From: Halorhodospira halophila
GTDB lineage: Bacteria > Pseudomonadota > Gammaproteobacteria > Nitrococcales > Halorhodospiraceae
NCBI RefSeq assembly: GCF_016653405.1
Contig: NZ_NHSN01000025.1
Location: 1-64,000, forward strand
Length of the DNA: 64,000 nucleotides
Reading direction: 5' to 3'
Shown here one piece after another: positions 16,294-27,040 of the stretch (the stretch's first letter is position 1; every line of letters starts with the position of its first letter). Both the position numbers and the translations under genes were made by a program. Below the pieces are notes generated by a model. That model searched no databases and had not been told where the DNA came from. It worked only from the letters and a program-made list of their open reading frames with translations.

Positions 16294-17586
16294 ATGCCGG
16301 AGCCACACACCAGCCCGCTGTGGCTCGCTGTCCGCTTGCCTGCGCTGGCCGCCGAGCCCCCGGCCTCGGCAGGGCACACCCTCGAGCAAGTCGGCCTGTG
16401 GGGCCTGGAGCTCACGCATCAGGTGAGTCTCGCCCCCCCCGACACCGTCTTCCTTGAGGTCGGCGGCAGCCAGCGGCTGTTCGGGGGACCGGGGGAGATC
16501 CGACGCCACGCCCGGGAGGGTTTGCAGGGGCTGGGCCAGACTCCGGCATACTTGGCTGCTGCCCCCACGCCCCAGGGCGCCCGGCTGCTCGCGCGGGCCA
16601 GCCCGGGCACCTGGGTGACGGACCGCCGGACGCTCCGCCACACCCTGATGCCCCTGCCCTGCCAGCTCCTCGATCCGACCCCGGCCCAGCAGGAAGCCCT
16701 GGACGCCCTCGGACTGAGCCGTCTGGGCGACTGCCTGCGCATGCCCCGCAGTGGCCTGCGTCGCCGCATCGGCGATCCCCCCGTGCGCAGGCTGGAGCAG
16801 GCCCTCGGCGAACGGCCCGAACCGCGCCACTGCATCACGCCGCCGCAGCACTACCGCGGCCGCCTGGAACTGCCGGCCCCGACGACCGCCACCCGGGCCG
16901 CCGGCTTCGGCCTGCACCGGTTGCTGCGCGCCCTGGTGGGGATGCTGCGTGGCATCGACGCCGGGGTCCAACAGGCCACCGTCATCCTGGAACACCCCGA
17001 CGCGCCGGAGACTCGACTGACGCTGGGGTTCCTGCGCCCGACCCGCGACCTCGAACACATGGCCCACATCGCCCGCCACCGACTGGAGCGCCAGAGGCTC
17101 CCCGATGTGGCGGTGGCTATCCGCCTCGAGGCGGATCAGCTGCTCCCGTACCACGGCACCAGCGGCCAGCTCTTCGAGGAGGTCGGCACCAGCACCGAGG
17201 CCGTCCGCACCCTGAGCGAACGGCTCATCGCCCGCCTGGGAACCGATTGCGTCCACCGCCTGGCCGTTTGCCCAGACCCGCGCCCGGAGCGGGCCTGGCG
17301 CCGCATCCCACTGGAACACCCCGATCAGCCGCCCGTCGCCACGCCACCGCGACCAGCCTGGCTGCTACGCCGTCCGCAGCGGCTGCGCAGTAGCGAGGAC
17401 CACCCATACTGGGGCGGCCCCCTCCACTTGGAGGCCGGCCCGGAACGGATCGAGAGCGGTTGGTGGGACGGCGAGGACGTGGTGCGCGACTACTACGTAG
17501 CCCGCGCCCCGGGCGGTAGCCGTCTCTGGGTCTATCGCGACCACCGCCCTCCCTACGGCTGGCACCTGCACGGCTTCTTCGCCTGA
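16294..17586 (+). CDS. imuB: ImuB, Y-family polymerase-like SOS protein (catalytically dead)
   Basis: ImuB is a Y-family polymerase relative that lacks polymerase activity and acts as the beta-clamp-binding hub of the ImuA-ImuB-DnaE2 mutasome. The 430-residue product starts at the ATG at 16294, 22 nt after imuA. It begins with PLWLAVRLPALAAE where polymerases carry the first catalytic Asp, and has FLEVGGSQRLFGG instead of the paired acidic metal ligands. Helix-hairpin-helix residues follow (LDALGLSRLGDCLRMP near 145), and the C-terminal GWWDGEDVVRDYYVA block is typical of ImuB. The gene expected next, dnaE2, is absent; the neighbour is convergent pncA. Confidence 0.88.
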   Translation: MPEPHTSPLWLAVRLPALAAEPPASAGHTLEQVGLWGLELTHQVSLAPPDTVFLEVGGSQRLFGGPGEIRRHAREGLQGLGQTPAYLAAAPTPQGARLLARASPGTWVTDRRTLRHTLMPLPCQLLDPTPAQQEALDALGLSRLGDCLRMPRSGLRRRIGDPPVRRLEQALGERPEPRHCITPPQHYRGRLELPAPTTATRAAGFGLHRLLRALVGMLRGIDAGVQQATVILEHPDAPETRLTLGFLRPTRDLEHMAHIARHRLERQRLPDVAVAIRLEADQLLPYHGTSGQLFEEVGTSTEAVRTLSERLIARLGTDCVHRLAVCPDPRPERAWRRIPLEHPDQPPVATPPRPAWLLRRPQRLRSSEDHPYWGGPLHLEAGPERIESGWWDGEDVVRDYYVARAPGGSRLWVYRDHRPPYGWHLHGFFA

Positions 17587-17593
17587 GAACGCC

Positions 17594-18244
17594 TCACGGC
17601 GCCCCGCTGACAACCTCCACGCCCGCAGCCTGCAGCGTCCGCTGCACCGAGGCGTCGTTGCTGGCATCCACCGGACGGGTCAGGTCCCACAGGAAGTGCA
17701 CCCGGAAGCCGGCCCGGGCACCATCCTCCGCGCTCCAGAGCGCGCAGTAGTCCCGCGCCAACCCGCAGACGTAGATTTGCTCGACACCGAGTTCGCGGAG
17801 ATAGCCGGCCAGCCCCGTCGAGGGTCGCCGCCCATCGGGCGCGAAATTCTCGCGGAAAGCGCTGTAGGAGTCGACCAGCGGGTCGGTGGCCTTGCGCAGC
17901 ACAAGATCCGCGTAGCGCCAAGGGATCCCGTCGTGCAGGGCCGCCCCGGGCGTGTCCTGTACACAGTGATCGGGCCACAGCACCTGCTCGACACCGTGGA
18001 GCTCAATCACCTCGAAGGGGGAACACCCCGGATGGCTGGAAGCGAAAGAGATATGCCCCGGCGGATGCCAGTCCTGAGTAGCTACCACGTAGCGCACGGG
18101 CGCCCGCTCGAGCAAGCGGGCAATGGGGGCTACGACTTCTTCACCGCCCTGGGTCGGCAACGCGCCGCCGGGCATGAAGTCCGGCTGGACGTCGACGACG
18201 AGCAAAGCCGCGTGCTCGGCGTCTCTAGGTTGGGCCTCGACCAC
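17594..18244 (-). CDS. pncA: Nicotinamidase
   Basis: Hydrolyses nicotinamide to nicotinate in NAD salvage; the product is used by the phosphoribosyltransferase encoded at 57413-58738. The 216-residue isochorismatase-fold protein shows the catalytic triad Asp18 (LLVVDVQPDF), Lys118 (LVLRKATDP) and Cys167 (CGLARDYCALW), plus metal ligands in QDWHPPGH (Asp58, His60) and WPDHC (His93). The GTG start at 18244 has GGGAGGT about 5 nt upstream. It is convergent with imuB and separated from the pnp stop by 100 nt. Confidence 0.94.
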   Translation of the reverse strand: MVEAQPRDAEHAALLVVDVQPDFMPGGALPTQGGEEVVAPIARLLERAPVRYVVATQDWHPPGHISFASSHPGCSPFEVIELHGVEQVLWPDHCVQDTPGAALHDGIPWRYADLVLRKATDPLVDSYSAFRENFAPDGRRPSTGLAGYLRELGVEQIYVCGLARDYCALWSAEDGARAGFRVHFLWDLTRPVDASNDASVQRTLQAAGVEVVSGAP

Positions 18245-18292
18245 TGCAACCTCCCGGGGATCGGTCGGTGTCCCCTTATCAGGGTAGCCGCC

Positions 18293-18319
18293 GCGGCGCC
18301 GGCAGCAAGCCAGCGCCGC
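18293..18319 (-). other. Hairpin downstream of pnp
   Basis: On the minus strand GCGGCGCTGGC pairs with GCCGGCGCCGC over 11 bp with one G-U pair and a 5-nt loop, starting about 25 nt after the pnp stop. No T-run follows, so termination there would be weak or Rho-dependent. It may protect the 3' end of the long operon transcript. Confidence 0.5.
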
Positions 18320-18344
18320 AACGACTGCAGCGGTCGGTTCGTGG

Positions 18345-20453
18345 TTACTCTTCCTCGACCGCCTTCATGGACAGCCGGATCCGGCCCTGCCGGTCCACCT
18401 CGAGCACCTTGACCCGTACCGAGTCGCCCTCGGCCAACTCGTCGGCGACGTTCTCGACCCGGTTGTTGGAGATCTGAGAGATGTGCACCAGACCGTCCCG
18501 GCCGGGCAGGATGTTGACGAAGGCCCCGAAGTCCATGAGCTTCGCCACTTTGCCCTCGTAGACCTTGCCCACCTCGACATCGGCGGTCAGCAGCTCGATG
18601 CGCTTCTTCGCCTCCTCGGCCGCGGCCTTGTCGGCGGAAGCGATGGTCACTACGCCCTCGTCGCTGATATCGATGTTGGTGCCGGTCTCCTCGGTCAGGC
18701 CACGGATGGTGGCACCGCCCTTGCCGATGACGTCGCGGATCCGCTCCGGGTCGATCTTCATGGTCAGCAGACGCGGGGCGTACTCGGACATCTGCTCGCG
18801 CGGCTTGTCGATCACCCGGTTCATCTCGTCGAGGATATGCAGCCGACCCGAGCGCGCCTGCTCCAAGGCCCGCTCCATGATCTCGCGGGTGATCCCGTCG
18901 ATCTTGATGTCCATCTGCAGCGCGGTGACACCGTCCTTGCTGCCGGCCACCTTGAAGTCCATGTCCCCGAGGTGGTCCTCGTCACCGAGGATATCGGTCA
19001 GGACGGCGAAGTCGTCGCCCTCCTTGATCAGCCCCATGGCGATCCCCGCCACCTGGGCCTTGAGCGGTACACCGGCGTCCATCAGCGACAGGCTGGTGCC
19101 ACAGACGGTGGCCATCGATGACGAGCCGTTGGATTCCGTAACCTCGGAAACCACGCGGATGACGTAGGGGAACTCTTCGTCCGAGGGCATCACGGCTTCG
19201 ACGCCGCGCTTGGCCAACTTGCCGTGGCCAATCTCCCGCCGCTTCGGCGAGCCGATGAAGCCGGTTTCACCAACACAGTAGGGCGGGAAGTTGTAATGCA
19301 GCATAAAGGGCTCGCGGCGCTCGCCCTCCAGGGCGTCGATGACCTGGGCGTCCCGGCCGGTCCCCAGGGTGCTGACGACGATCGCCTGGGTCTCACCGCG
19401 GGTGAAGATCGCCGACCCGTGCGTCCGCGGCAGCACGCCTGCCTGAACGTTGAGCGGGCGCACGGTCTGGTTGTCGCGGCCGTCGATGCGCGGATGGCCG
19501 GCCAGAATCCGGCCCCGGACGATCTTCTTCTCCAGCGTCTTGAACGCCTCGCCGACCTCGCCGGCGCTCCAGCCTTCGCGCTCTTCGTCCGCCAGCTCCT
19601 CGATGGCCCTATCCCGCAGGGCGCCGACCCGCTCGCTGCGCTCCTGCTTGTCGGCGATCTGGTAGGCCGCCTCGAGCTCCGGGCGCACCCGATCGGCCAC
19701 GGCCGACTCCAGCGACTCGTTCTTCTCAGGCGGCTGCCAGTCCCACCGGGGCTTGCCGGCCTCGGCGGCCAGGTCGTTGATGGTGTCGATGGCCACCTGC
19801 ATCTGCTCGTGGCCGTAGAGCACGGCATCGAGCATGGTGCTTTCGGGCAGCAGGTTGGCCTCGGACTCGACCATCAGCACGGCATCGCGGGTACCGGCGA
19901 CCACCAGATCCAGGTCCGATTCGGCGGTCTGACTGAAGGTCGGGTTGAGGACGAACTCACCGTCCAGGTGCCCGACCCGGCAGGCCCCGATGGGCCCCTC
20001 GAACGGGATGCCGGATAGCGCCAGCGCCGCCGAGGTGCCGATCATCGCCGGGATGTCGGCATCAACCTCGTCGTTGAGCGAGAGCACCGTGGCGATGACC
20101 TGGACCTCCTGGCGGAACCCCTCGGGGAAAAGGGGCCGGATGGGCCGGTCGATCAGGCGGCAGGTCAGGGTCTCCTTCTCGGAGGGACGACCCTCGCGCT
20201 TGAAGAAGCCCCCCGGGATGCGCCCCGCCGCGTAGGTGCGCTCCTGGTAGTTGACCGTCAGCGGCAGGAAGTCGCGTGCCGCGGCGGGGTCCTTCTTGCC
20301 GACCACGGTGACCAGGACCACCGTGTCCGCCATGTCCACCAGGACGGCGCCATCGGCCTGTCGGGCCACGCCCCCGGTCTCCAGGGTCACCTGATGCTGA
20401 CCGAACTGGAAGCTCCGCTTGACCGGGGTCAGGGATAGCTGGCTCTCGCTCAT
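18345..20453 (-). CDS. pnp: Polynucleotide phosphorylase
   Basis: A phosphorolytic 3'-5' exoribonuclease and degradosome component in the cytoplasm. The 702 residues contain two RNase PH-like cores (about 10-220 and 310-540) joined by an alpha-helical linker, then a KH domain ([16 protein letters not shown] near 565) and a C-terminal S1 domain ([18 protein letters not shown] near 635). The active-site region [17 protein letters not shown] is present. The ATG at 20453 has AAGGGG upstream. It is the last gene of the rimP-nusA-infB-rbfA-truB-rpsO-pnp block. Only 19 nt separate it from rpsO, leaving no room for the RNase III-cleaved leader stem known in E. coli. Confidence 0.98.
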   Translation of the reverse strand: MSESQLSLTPVKRSFQFGQHQVTLETGGVARQADGAVLVDMADTVVLVTVVGKKDPAAARDFLPLTVNYQERTYAAGRIPGGFFKREGRPSEKETLTCRLIDRPIRPLFPEGFRQEVQVIATVLSLNDEVDADIPAMIGTSAALALSGIPFEGPIGACRVGHLDGEFVLNPTFSQTAESDLDLVVAGTRDAVLMVESEANLLPESTMLDAVLYGHEQMQVAIDTINDLAAEAGKPRWDWQPPEKNESLESAVADRVRPELEAAYQIADKQERSERVGALRDRAIEELADEEREGWSAGEVGEAFKTLEKKIVRGRILAGHPRIDGRDNQTVRPLNVQAGVLPRTHGSAIFTRGETQAIVVSTLGTGRDAQVIDALEGERREPFMLHYNFPPYCVGETGFIGSPKRREIGHGKLAKRGVEAVMPSDEEFPYVIRVVSEVTESNGSSSMATVCGTSLSLMDAGVPLKAQVAGIAMGLIKEGDDFAVLTDILGDEDHLGDMDFKVAGSKDGVTALQMDIKIDGITREIMERALEQARSGRLHILDEMNRVIDKPREQMSEYAPRLLTMKIDPERIRDVIGKGGATIRGLTEETGTNIDISDEGVVTIASADKAAAEEAKKRIELLTADVEVGKVYEGKVAKLMDFGAFVNILPGRDGLVHISQISNNRVENVADELAEGDSVRVKVLEVDRQGRIRLSMKAVEEE

Positions 20454-20472
20454 CGTTTTTTACCCCTTGCGC

Positions 20473-20742
20473 TTACTTGCGAATGCCGAGACGCTCGATG
20501 ACGTCCTGGTAGCGGCTCCGATCCTTGCGCTTGAGGTAATCGAGCAGCTTGCGGCGCTGGCTGACCAGCTTGAGCAGGCCCTGCCGAGAGTGGTGGTCCT
20601 GCTTGTGCACCGAGAAGTGCTCGGTAAGGTGCTGGATACGCGCCGAGAGCAGCGCGATCTGCACCTCGGGCGACCCGGTGTCCGACGGAGAGCGCCGGAA
20701 CTGCTCGACGATCTCCGATTTTTTCTCAGCATTCAGCGACAT
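20473..20742 (-). CDS. rpsO: 30S ribosomal protein S15
   Basis: A primary 16S rRNA-binding protein of the small subunit. The 89 residues from the ATG at 20742 (AGGAG 6 nt upstream) show the standard sequence, including [16 protein letters not shown] and [19 protein letters not shown]. An in-frame extension to 20823 was rejected because it lacks a ribosome-binding site and family similarity. The 127-nt leader to truB holds short hairpins that could be an autoregulatory S15 site. Confidence 0.98.
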   Translation of the reverse strand: MSLNAEKKSEIVEQFRRSPSDTGSPEVQIALLSARIQHLTEHFSVHKQDHHSRQGLLKLVSQRRKLLDYLKRKDRSRYQDVIERLGIRK

Positions 20743-20869
20743 GTACGACTCCTGACCTATACGCTCGATTTCGGCCTGTCCATAAAGGCCGTTAGTGTAG
20801 CCCTCGCGGGGGCAAAGGAACAAGAATTCACCCGCGAGCGGCGGGAAACTGCGCAGCGGGCTTCTCCCG
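20743..20869 (-). promoter_or_regulatory. rpsO leader, candidate S15 autoregulatory region
   Basis: On the minus strand, CCCGC and GCGGG enclose a 5-nt loop soon after the truB stop, and GGCCT/AGGCC encloses an 8-nt loop closer to rpsO. A weak TTGTTC-N18-TACACT promoter lies between them. S15 is known to bind leaders of rpsO in several bacteria, but this one does not visibly match a described class, so the call is tentative. Confidence 0.3.
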
Positions 20870-21784
20870 TCAGCGGCGTGCTACCAGGCGCTTGGGCCCG
20901 ATGCGGCCATCATCCAGGGCCTGCCCCATGCCCAGGAAGTTGCCGGCGCGATCGTACAGCCGCAGCCAGCCCTCGCTGGGAGCCTTGGGGACGAAGACCG
21001 GCTGGCCCTGAACCACGAAGTAGGCGAGATCGTCGGCGAGCTCAACCCCGGTGTACTGCTGGAGGGCCGAGTCCATGGGAAGCAGCGTGGCGTCCAGCGC
21101 CTCCCGCCCCTGCTCGGCGCGTGCGGCGAGCATCTCCTCGGTCCACATCGCCGGGTCCTGGTACGGCCCGAGCCCCAGCCTGCGCAGCGCGCAGACGTGG
21201 CCGACGGTGCCCAGCGCCTCGGCGATATCCTCGGCCAGCGTGCGGATGTAGGTTCCCTTGGAGCAGTGCACCGACAGCTCCAGCTCATCCCCGCGGACGG
21301 CCAGAAGCTGCAGGTCGTAGATCTCCACCCGTCGGCGCTCGCGCTCGACCTCGACCCCCTGACGCGCCAGGTCGTAGAGCCGCTGCCCCTGGTGTTTGAT
21401 GGCCGAATACATCGGCGGCAGCTGCTCGATGGACCCGCGAAAATCGGCCAGGACCGGCTCGACGCTCTCCGGGTCCAGCCCCGGGACCTCGGCACGGTCG
21501 CGTTCGGTGCCCTCGGCGTCCCCGGTATCGGTGGCCACGCCCAGCTTGCAGGTGACCACGTATCTCTTATCCGCGTCGAGCAGGAACCCGGAGACCTTGG
21601 TGGCATCGCCGAAGCAGATCGGCAGCAGCCCGGTGGCCAGCGGATCGAGACTGCCCGTGTGCCCGGCCTTGCGCGCCCCGAAGAGCCGCTTGACCTGTTG
21701 CAGGGCCTTATTGGAGGTCACGCCCGCCGGCTTGTCCAACAGCAGCACGCCGGTGACGTTGCGACCACCCCGCCTTTTCGCCAT
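20870..21784 (-). CDS. truB: tRNA pseudouridine-55 synthase
   Basis: Isomerises U55 in the T-loop of nearly all tRNAs. The 304-residue product starts at the ATG at 21784 with AGAAGG upstream. It shows [14 protein letters not shown], the catalytic Asp in [14 protein letters not shown] near residue 46, the family tyrosine in DKRYVV, and a C-terminal PUA-like domain (residues about 230-304). It sits between rbfA (7-nt gap) and rpsO in the classic translation operon. Confidence 0.97.
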   Translation of the reverse strand: MAKRRGGRNVTGVLLLDKPAGVTSNKALQQVKRLFGARKAGHTGSLDPLATGLLPICFGDATKVSGFLLDADKRYVVTCKLGVATDTGDAEGTERDRAEVPGLDPESVEPVLADFRGSIEQLPPMYSAIKHQGQRLYDLARQGVEVERERRRVEIYDLQLLAVRGDELELSVHCSKGTYIRTLAEDIAEALGTVGHVCALRRLGLGPYQDPAMWTEEMLAARAEQGREALDATLLPMDSALQQYTGVELADDLAYFVVQGQPVFVPKAPSEGWLRLYDRAGNFLGMGQALDDGRIGPKRLVARR

Positions 21785-21791
21785 TCGCCTT

Positions 21792-22172
21792 CTACTCCTT
21801 GCTCGATTCGTCGTCCGCAGGCGGCGGTGCCACCTCATCGATGAGGGCACTCAGCCGCGCACCGCGATCGAAGGCGGTGTCGTGCAGGAAGCGCAGGCTC
21901 GGCGTTCGCTTGGCACGGATGCGCCGGGCCACCTGGCTGCGCAGGAACCCGTGGGCTCGGTTCAGGACATCGATCCCGGCCTGCGCCTCGGCCGCCTCGG
22001 CGCCGAGAACGGTGACGTACACGGTCGCATGGGCCAGGTCACGGCTAACCTGCACCTCCGAGATGGTCACTGACCCCACCCGGGGGTCATCGACGTCGTC
22101 GCGAATCACCTCGGCAAGCTCGCGTCGAAGCTGCTCGGCGATCCGCCGGCTGCGCGGATAGTCCTTCGCCAT
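21792..22172 (-). CDS. rbfA: 30S ribosome-binding factor A
   Basis: A 16S rRNA maturation and cold-adaptation factor that binds the 30S subunit. The 126 residues from the ATG at 22172 fit Rbf[18 protein letters not shown] at the N-terminus, [29 protein letters not shown] in the KH-like core (two adjoining blocks) and [16 protein letters not shown] near the end. It has a short acidic tail. It starts 7 nt after the infB stop. Confidence 0.97.
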   Translation of the reverse strand: MAKDYPRSRRIAEQLRRELAEVIRDDVDDPRVGSVTISEVQVSRDLAHATVYVTVLGAEAAEAQAGIDVLNRAHGFLRSQVARRIRAKRTPSLRFLHDTAFDRGARLSALIDEVAPPPADDESSKE

Positions 22173-22179
22173 GTCTGCG

Positions 22180-24867
22180 CTACAGGCTCCGCTGCACCTC
22201 GATCCGCTCGTAGCACTCGATCTGGTCGCCAACGCGGACGTCGTTGTAGTTCTTCACGCCGATACCACACTCGGTGCCGGCACGCACTTCGTTGACGTCA
22301 TCCTTGAACCGCCGCAGGGACTCCAGTTCACCCTCGAAGATCACCACGCTCTCGCGCAGGACCCGGATCGGGTTGCGGCGGCGGACCACGCCGTCGACCA
22401 CCAGGCAGCCGGCCACCTGACCGAGCTTCGACGAGCGGAACACCTCGCGAACCTCCGCCGTGCCCAGGATGTGCTCCTCCAGGGCCGGCTCGAGCATGCC
22501 GGAGATGGCGTTCTTGACCTGCTCGATGGCGTCGTAGATGACGCTGTAGTAGTGCAGGTCGACGCCGTTCTCCTGAACCATGCGCTTGGCTGCAGCGTCG
22601 GCGCGGACATTGAAGCCGATAAGGATCGCCTCGGAGGCCAGCGCCAGATTGACGTCCGACTCCGTGATGGCACCTACACCGGAGGAGACCACGCGCACGC
22701 GAACCTCCTCGTGGGAGAGGTCTTCCAGCGACTGCCGCAGCGCCTCAGCGGAACCGTGGACGTCGGCCTTGACCAGCAGGTTGATGGTGGAGACCTCGTC
22801 CTCCTTCATCTGCGAGAAGAGGTTCTCCATCCGGGCCGCCTGTTGCTGCGCCAGGCGCTTCTCACGTTGACGCTCGGTGCGGCTCTCGGCCACCTCGCGG
22901 GCCTTGCGCTCGTCCTCGACCACCATGAAGTCATCGCCGGCATCCGGCAGCCCGGAAAGACCCAACACCTCCACCGGGGTCGACGGGCCGGCCTCGTTGA
23001 CGCGCTGGCCGTGCTCATCCACCAGAGCCCGGACACGGCCGAACTCGGTGCCGGAGATGACCGTGTCGCCGCGATGCAGGTAGCCGTTCTGGACCAGCAC
23101 CGTGGCCACCGGACCGCGGCCCTTGTCGAGGCTGGACTCAAGAACCACGCCGCGAGCCGGGCAATCCTTGACAGCCTTGAGCTCCTGCAACTCGGCCTGG
23201 AGGACGATGGCCTCGATCAACTCGTCCACACCCTCGCCCGTCATCGCCGAGACGTGGACGAACTGCACGTCGCCACCCCACTCCTCCGGGATGACCTCCA
23301 TCTGGGCGAGTTCCTGCTTGACGCGGTTGGGATCCGCGTCCTCCTTGTCCATCTTGTTGACCGCCACGACGATCGGCACCTCGGCGGCGCGAGCGTGGTC
23401 GACGGCCTCCTTGGTCTGCGGCATGACACCGTCATCGGCGGCCACCACGAGCACGACGATGTCGGTCATCTGCGCGCCCCGGGCCCGCATGGCAGTGAAC
23501 GCCTGGTGGCCGGGCGTATCGAGGAAGGTGGCGCTACCGTTCTCACCCTCGACGCGGTAGGCGCCGATATGCTGCGTGATTCCGCCGGCCTCGCCGGAAG
23601 CCACCTTGGAGCGGCGGATGTGGTCGAGCAGCGATGTCTTGCCGTGGTCGACGTGGCCCATCACGGTCACCACCGGCGCCCGACCGATCTGCTCGCCCTC
23701 GGGCTCCTCGCTCTGGCGCAGCAGTTCCTCCTCGACGTCGTCCTCGCGCTCGAGCTTGGGCTTGTGGCCCATCTCCTCGACGAGGATCGCCGCGGTCTCC
23801 TGGTCGATGGCCTGGTTGATCGTGGCCATCACGCCCTGCTTCATCATCTCCTTGATCAGCACGGCGGCCTTGACGCTCATCCGGTCAGCGAGCTCGGCCA
23901 CCGTGATCGTCTCGGGAATCTCGACCTCACGGACGACCGGCGCGGTCGGGCGCTCGAACTCCTGCTGCAGCTGCCTGGCCGCCGTACCGCCACCGCGCTT
24001 CTTGCCTCCGCGTCGACTGCCGGCGCCACGGCCCCCAGCGGACTGCTCTTCCTTCTTCTTCTTCTTCGGCTTGGCCTCCTGCTTGCGCTGGGCGCGCTCC
24101 TCAGCCTCGCGCTCGCGTTTGGCCTCGAGTTCGGCGCGCTTGCGCTCCCGCTCCTCTTCCCGCTTCTTGGCCTCGTCCTGCTGACTCTTGGGCTTCTCCT
24201 TGAGGGCTTCGGCCTGGGCGCGAGCGGTCTGGTCGGCCGCCGTCTCCTCCGGCTCCGCCGCTGCCTGCTCTTCGGCGTCGGATGCCTCCGCGGCAGCGGT
24301 TTCCGCACTGCCCTCTTCCGCCGTCGCCTCCGGCGCGACCGCGTCACTGGAGGCCTCATCGGCCGGTGCGGCCTCGTCAGCGGCGGGCGCTGCCTGGTCG
24401 CTGGTGCGCTGGGCCTCGGCGGCGTCCTCCTCGCGCTGAGCCTCTTCCTGCTCGAGGGCGCGCTCAAGCTGTGCGGCGGCCTCTTCGGCCTCCTCCTGCT
24501 TGCGCTTCTCCTCGGCCTCGATATCGCTGCGCTTGACGTAGGTGCGCCGCTTGCGGACCTCGACATTGACCGTGCGCGTCTGCCGCGGACCACGACTGCC
24601 CGCATCGCGGCCCGCCGGCATCTTAAGCTGGCTGTGACTGCGCCGCTTGAGGGTGATCTTCTTGGGGGATCCGTCGGAGCCGCCGCCCTCCTCGTCCTGG
24701 GCAGCACTCCCCTGCCTCAGGTGAGCCAGCAGCGTCGCCTTGTCCTCCGCCGAGAGGGCTGCATCGTCGTCGCGCCGGCCGAGTCCCGCCGCCTCCAGTT
24801 GAGCCTGAAGCCGTTCCACCGGGATCCCTACCGTCTGCGCAAATTCTTTTACCGTCGTTTCCGCCAT
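22180..24867 (-). CDS. infB: Translation initiation factor IF-2
   Basis: A GTPase that places initiator fMet-tRNA on the ribosome and promotes subunit joining. The 895 residues hold an N-terminal IF2N domain (about 1-55), a long charged linker (about 95-290) rich in Glu, Ala, Lys and Arg, then the G domain with [13 protein letters not shown] (G1), DTPGHQAF (G3) and [11 protein letters not shown] (G4), and the C-terminal fMet-binding beta-barrels. The linker is strongly acidic in its second quarter, as in other halophiles. Its partner, the initiator tRNA, is encoded just upstream of the operon at 27153-27229. Confidence 0.98.
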   Translation of the reverse strand: MAETTVKEFAQTVGIPVERLQAQLEAAGLGRRDDDAALSAEDKATLLAHLRQGSAAQDEEGGGSDGSPKKITLKRRSHSQLKMPAGRDAGSRGPRQTRTVNVEVRKRRTYVKRSDIEAEEKRKQEEAEEAAAQLERALEQEEAQREEDAAEAQRTSDQAAPAADEAAPADEASSDAVAPEATAEEGSAETAAAEASDAEEQAAAEPEETAADQTARAQAEALKEKPKSQQDEAKKREEERERKRAELEAKREREAEERAQRKQEAKPKKKKKEEQSAGGRGAGSRRGGKKRGGGTAARQLQQEFERPTAPVVREVEIPETITVAELADRMSVKAAVLIKEMMKQGVMATINQAIDQETAAILVEEMGHKPKLEREDDVEEELLRQSEEPEGEQIGRAPVVTVMGHVDHGKTSLLDHIRRSKVASGEAGGITQHIGAYRVEGENGSATFLDTPGHQAFTAMRARGAQMTDIVVLVVAADDGVMPQTKEAVDHARAAEVPIVVAVNKMDKEDADPNRVKQELAQMEVIPEEWGGDVQFVHVSAMTGEGVDELIEAIVLQAELQELKAVKDCPARGVVLESSLDKGRGPVATVLVQNGYLHRGDTVISGTEFGRVRALVDEHGQRVNEAGPSTPVEVLGLSGLPDAGDDFMVVEDERKAREVAESRTERQREKRLAQQQAARMENLFSQMKEDEVSTINLLVKADVHGSAEALRQSLEDLSHEEVRVRVVSSGVGAITESDVNLALASEAILIGFNVRADAAAKRMVQENGVDLHYYSVIYDAIEQVKNAISGMLEPALEEHILGTAEVREVFRSSKLGQVAGCLVVDGVVRRRNPIRVLRESVVIFEGELESLRRFKDDVNEVRAGTECGIGVKNYNDVRVGDQIECYERIEVQRSL

Positions 24868-24920
24868 ATAACACTCTCCGGACGCGGCCCAAGTCAGAGA
24901 CCTCGTCGTGTCCCCTCTTT

Positions 24921-26426
24921 TCAGTCGGCGCGCTCGCCGCCCTCACTGGCCGCGAACCAAGGCTCGCGGGCCTTCATGATCAGCTGCCCGGCCCGATCCT
25001 CATCCATGCCTTCGACCTCCAGCAGGTCGTCCACGGACTGGTCGGCCAGATCCTCAACCGTGACGACGCCGCGCTCAGCCAGGGCCTTTGCCGTCTGCTC
25101 ATCCATCCCTTCGAGGGCCAGCAGCTCCTCGCTAGGCTGGTTCTCGTTGGCCTCCTCGGCAATCGCCTGGGCCAGGAGCACGTCCCGGGCGCGACTGCGC
25201 AGGGCCTCGACGATATCCTCGTCAAATTCCTCGATCTCCAGCAGCTCGGCGGTGGGCACATAGGCCACCTCCTCGATGCTGGAGAACCCTTCCTGGACCA
25301 GCACCCCGGCAACGTCTTCATCGACATCCAGGTGCTCGACAAACAGCTGTACCAGTTCGCCGGCCTCGCGCTCGCTCTTGGCCTCGGCTTCCTCGGCGGT
25401 CATCACGTTGAGCTCCCAGCCGGTAAGCTCGCTGGCCAGGCGCACATTCTGCCCGCCACGGCCGATGGCCTGTGAGAGCTGCTCTTCGGCCACGGCCACA
25501 TCCATGGCGCCACGATCCTCGTCGACCACGATGGACTCGACCTCGGCCGGCGCCAGGGCGTTGATGACAAACTGTGCCGGGTTCTCGTCCCACGGGATGA
25601 TGTCGATGCGCTCGCCACTGAGCTCGTTGGAGACCGCCTGCACGCGCGAGCCGCGCATGCCGACGCAGGCCCCGACCGGATCGATGCGGGGATCCAGGGC
25701 ACGTACCGAGATCTTGGCACGCATGCCCGGGTCACGGGCGGCGCCGAGGATTTCGATCAGCCCCTGACCGACCTCGGGCACCTCGATCTTGAACAGCTCG
25801 ACCAGGAAGTCGTTGGCCGTGCGGCTGACGAACAGCTGCGGCCCGCGCGGTTCAGAGCGGACGTCGCGCAGATAGCCGCGAATCCGGTCGTTGGGCCGGA
25901 TCGCCTCGCGGGGGATCAGATCCTCGCGGGAGACCAGCGCCTCGGTGTTCTCGCCCAGATCAATGATGGCACTGCCGCGCTCCATGCGCTTGACCGTGCC
26001 GTTGACCAACTCACCGATCCGGTGTTTGTAGGCGTCGACGATCTGAGCCCGCTCGGCCTCGCGCACCTTCTGCACGATAACCTGCTTGGCGGTCTGCGCC
26101 GCGATGCGGCCGAAGTCCACGGACTCGATCGGCTCTTCGACGTAGCCCCCCACCTCGGCACCGGCGTCCCGCTCGCGGGCGCGCTCCAGACTGATCTGGC
26201 GCTGCGGCTCCTCCACGGACTCCTCATCGGGCACCACCTCCCAGCGTCGATAGGTGGCGTAGTCACCGGTCTGCCGATCCACCGCGACCCGGGCGTCGAT
26301 GTCCTCCATGTGCCGCTTGCGCGTGGCCGAGGCCAGGGCCGCTTCAATGGCCTCGAAGATCACCTCCCGGTCCACGCCCTTCTCATTGGAGGTGGCCTCC
26401 ACGACCAACAGGATTTCTCTACTCAT
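24921..26426 (-). CDS. nusA: Transcription elongation/termination factor NusA
   Basis: Binds RNA polymerase and nascent RNA, modulating pausing, termination and antitermination. The 501-residue product has the N-terminal RNAP-binding domain, an S1 domain near residues 130-200 ([21 protein letters not shown] in two parts), tandem KH domains ([19 protein letters not shown] and [19 protein letters not shown]) and two acidic helix-hairpin-helix repeats at the C-terminus (residues about 360-495), as in E. coli. Its own operon leader carries a terminator-like hairpin, so autogenous control is plausible. Confidence 0.98.
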   Translation of the reverse strand: MSREILLVVEATSNEKGVDREVIFEAIEAALASATRKRHMEDIDARVAVDRQTGDYATYRRWEVVPDEESVEEPQRQISLERARERDAGAEVGGYVEEPIESVDFGRIAAQTAKQVIVQKVREAERAQIVDAYKHRIGELVNGTVKRMERGSAIIDLGENTEALVSREDLIPREAIRPNDRIRGYLRDVRSEPRGPQLFVSRTANDFLVELFKIEVPEVGQGLIEILGAARDPGMRAKISVRALDPRIDPVGACVGMRGSRVQAVSNELSGERIDIIPWDENPAQFVINALAPAEVESIVVDEDRGAMDVAVAEEQLSQAIGRGGQNVRLASELTGWELNVMTAEEAEAKSEREAGELVQLFVEHLDVDEDVAGVLVQEGFSSIEEVAYVPTAELLEIEEFDEDIVEALRSRARDVLLAQAIAEEANENQPSEELLALEGMDEQTAKALAERGVVTVEDLADQSVDDLLEVEGMDEDRAGQLIMKAREPWFAASEGGERAD

Positions 26427-26463
26427 GCCTCCGACTCCGCTGTTCTTCTGCGGCCGACGCCCT

Positions 26464-26919
26464 TCACGGCTCGAGATCCAGCCGCGCCCGGTCGATCAGC
26501 TCCAGGGGGATGCGCAGCTCGATCCCGTCGACATCGCGCACCCGCACGAATTCATCATCCAGTCCCAGCAGGACGCCCTTGACCCGGCGACGCCCCTCGT
26601 AGAGCTCCAGCAGGCGCAGCTGGATGCGCTCACCGCTGAAGCGATCGTAATCCGCCGACTTGAAGATCGGCCGGTCCAGTCCCGGCGAGGAGACCTCGAG
26701 ATGGTAGGCCCCCTCGATCGGGTCCTCGACATCGAGCAGACCGCTGACCTGGTGACTGACCGCCTCGCAGTCCTCCAGGCGAATGCCCGCGGGCGTGTCT
26801 ATGAACACGCGCAGCGTGCGATTGCCCTTTGCCCCGGTCAGCTCGACCCCGACCAGTTCATAGCCGAGCCCGGCCACCGTCGGTTCGAGTAACGAGTGAA
26901 GCGTCTGGATCTGAGACAT
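26464..26919 (-). CDS. rimP: Ribosome maturation factor RimP
   Basis: Needed for 30S subunit maturation. The 151-residue product starts at the ATG at 26919 ([13 protein letters not shown]). It shows GYELVGVEL, the [19 protein letters not shown] stretch and [12 protein letters not shown] near residue 80 that define the family, then a C-terminal SH3-like barrel. Its start codon lies only 12 nt beyond a terminator-like hairpin, so expression of the whole rimP-nusA-infB block probably passes through that element. Confidence 0.96.
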   Translation of the reverse strand: MSQIQTLHSLLEPTVAGLGYELVGVELTGAKGNRTLRVFIDTPAGIRLEDCEAVSHQVSGLLDVEDPIEGAYHLEVSSPGLDRPIFKSADYDRFSGERIQLRLLELYEGRRRVKGVLLGLDDEFVRVRDVDGIELRIPLELIDRARLDLEP

Positions 26920-26930
26920 CCGGCACCACA

Positions 26931-26955
26931 AACAAAAAGAGGGCCCAAGGCCCTC
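26931..26955 (-). terminator. Terminator-like hairpin directly before rimP (candidate attenuator)
   Basis: On the minus strand GAGGGCC, loop TTG, GGCCCTC is a perfect 7-bp stem followed by TTTTTGTTT. It ends about 12 nt before the rimP ATG, downstream of the -10 box at 27041-27046 and of two other hairpins. Placing an intrinsic terminator between a promoter and the first codon suggests regulated read-through. Confidence 0.75.
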
Positions 26956-27034
26956 CCCCCGAGTCCGCTCGTCGGCGAACCGACGGCGGGCGTGTCCAAA
27001 GAGCCTGCGAGCCCAACCACCCTCGCAGCTTCAG
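26956..27034 (-). promoter_or_regulatory. Structured leader of the rimP-nusA-infB operon
   Basis: Two stems precede the terminator: CTGCGAG/CTCGCAG (27005-27028 in plus coordinates, 10-nt loop) and CGTCGG-TTCG-CCGACG read on the minus strand (26970-26985). A GAGGG in the first hairpin (27020-27024) could pair with the CCCTC arm of the terminator, offering an alternative fold. NusA is known to control its own operon in E. coli; the link here is inference. Confidence 0.5.
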
Positions 27035-27040
27035 CCGGCG

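Noticed and set aside
22171-25263. A 1030-codon plus-strand open frame
   Set aside because: It is exactly antisense to infB and nusA; its low-complexity Leu/Gly/Ala composition is what the reverse of a GC-rich gene gives, and infB is unmistakable.
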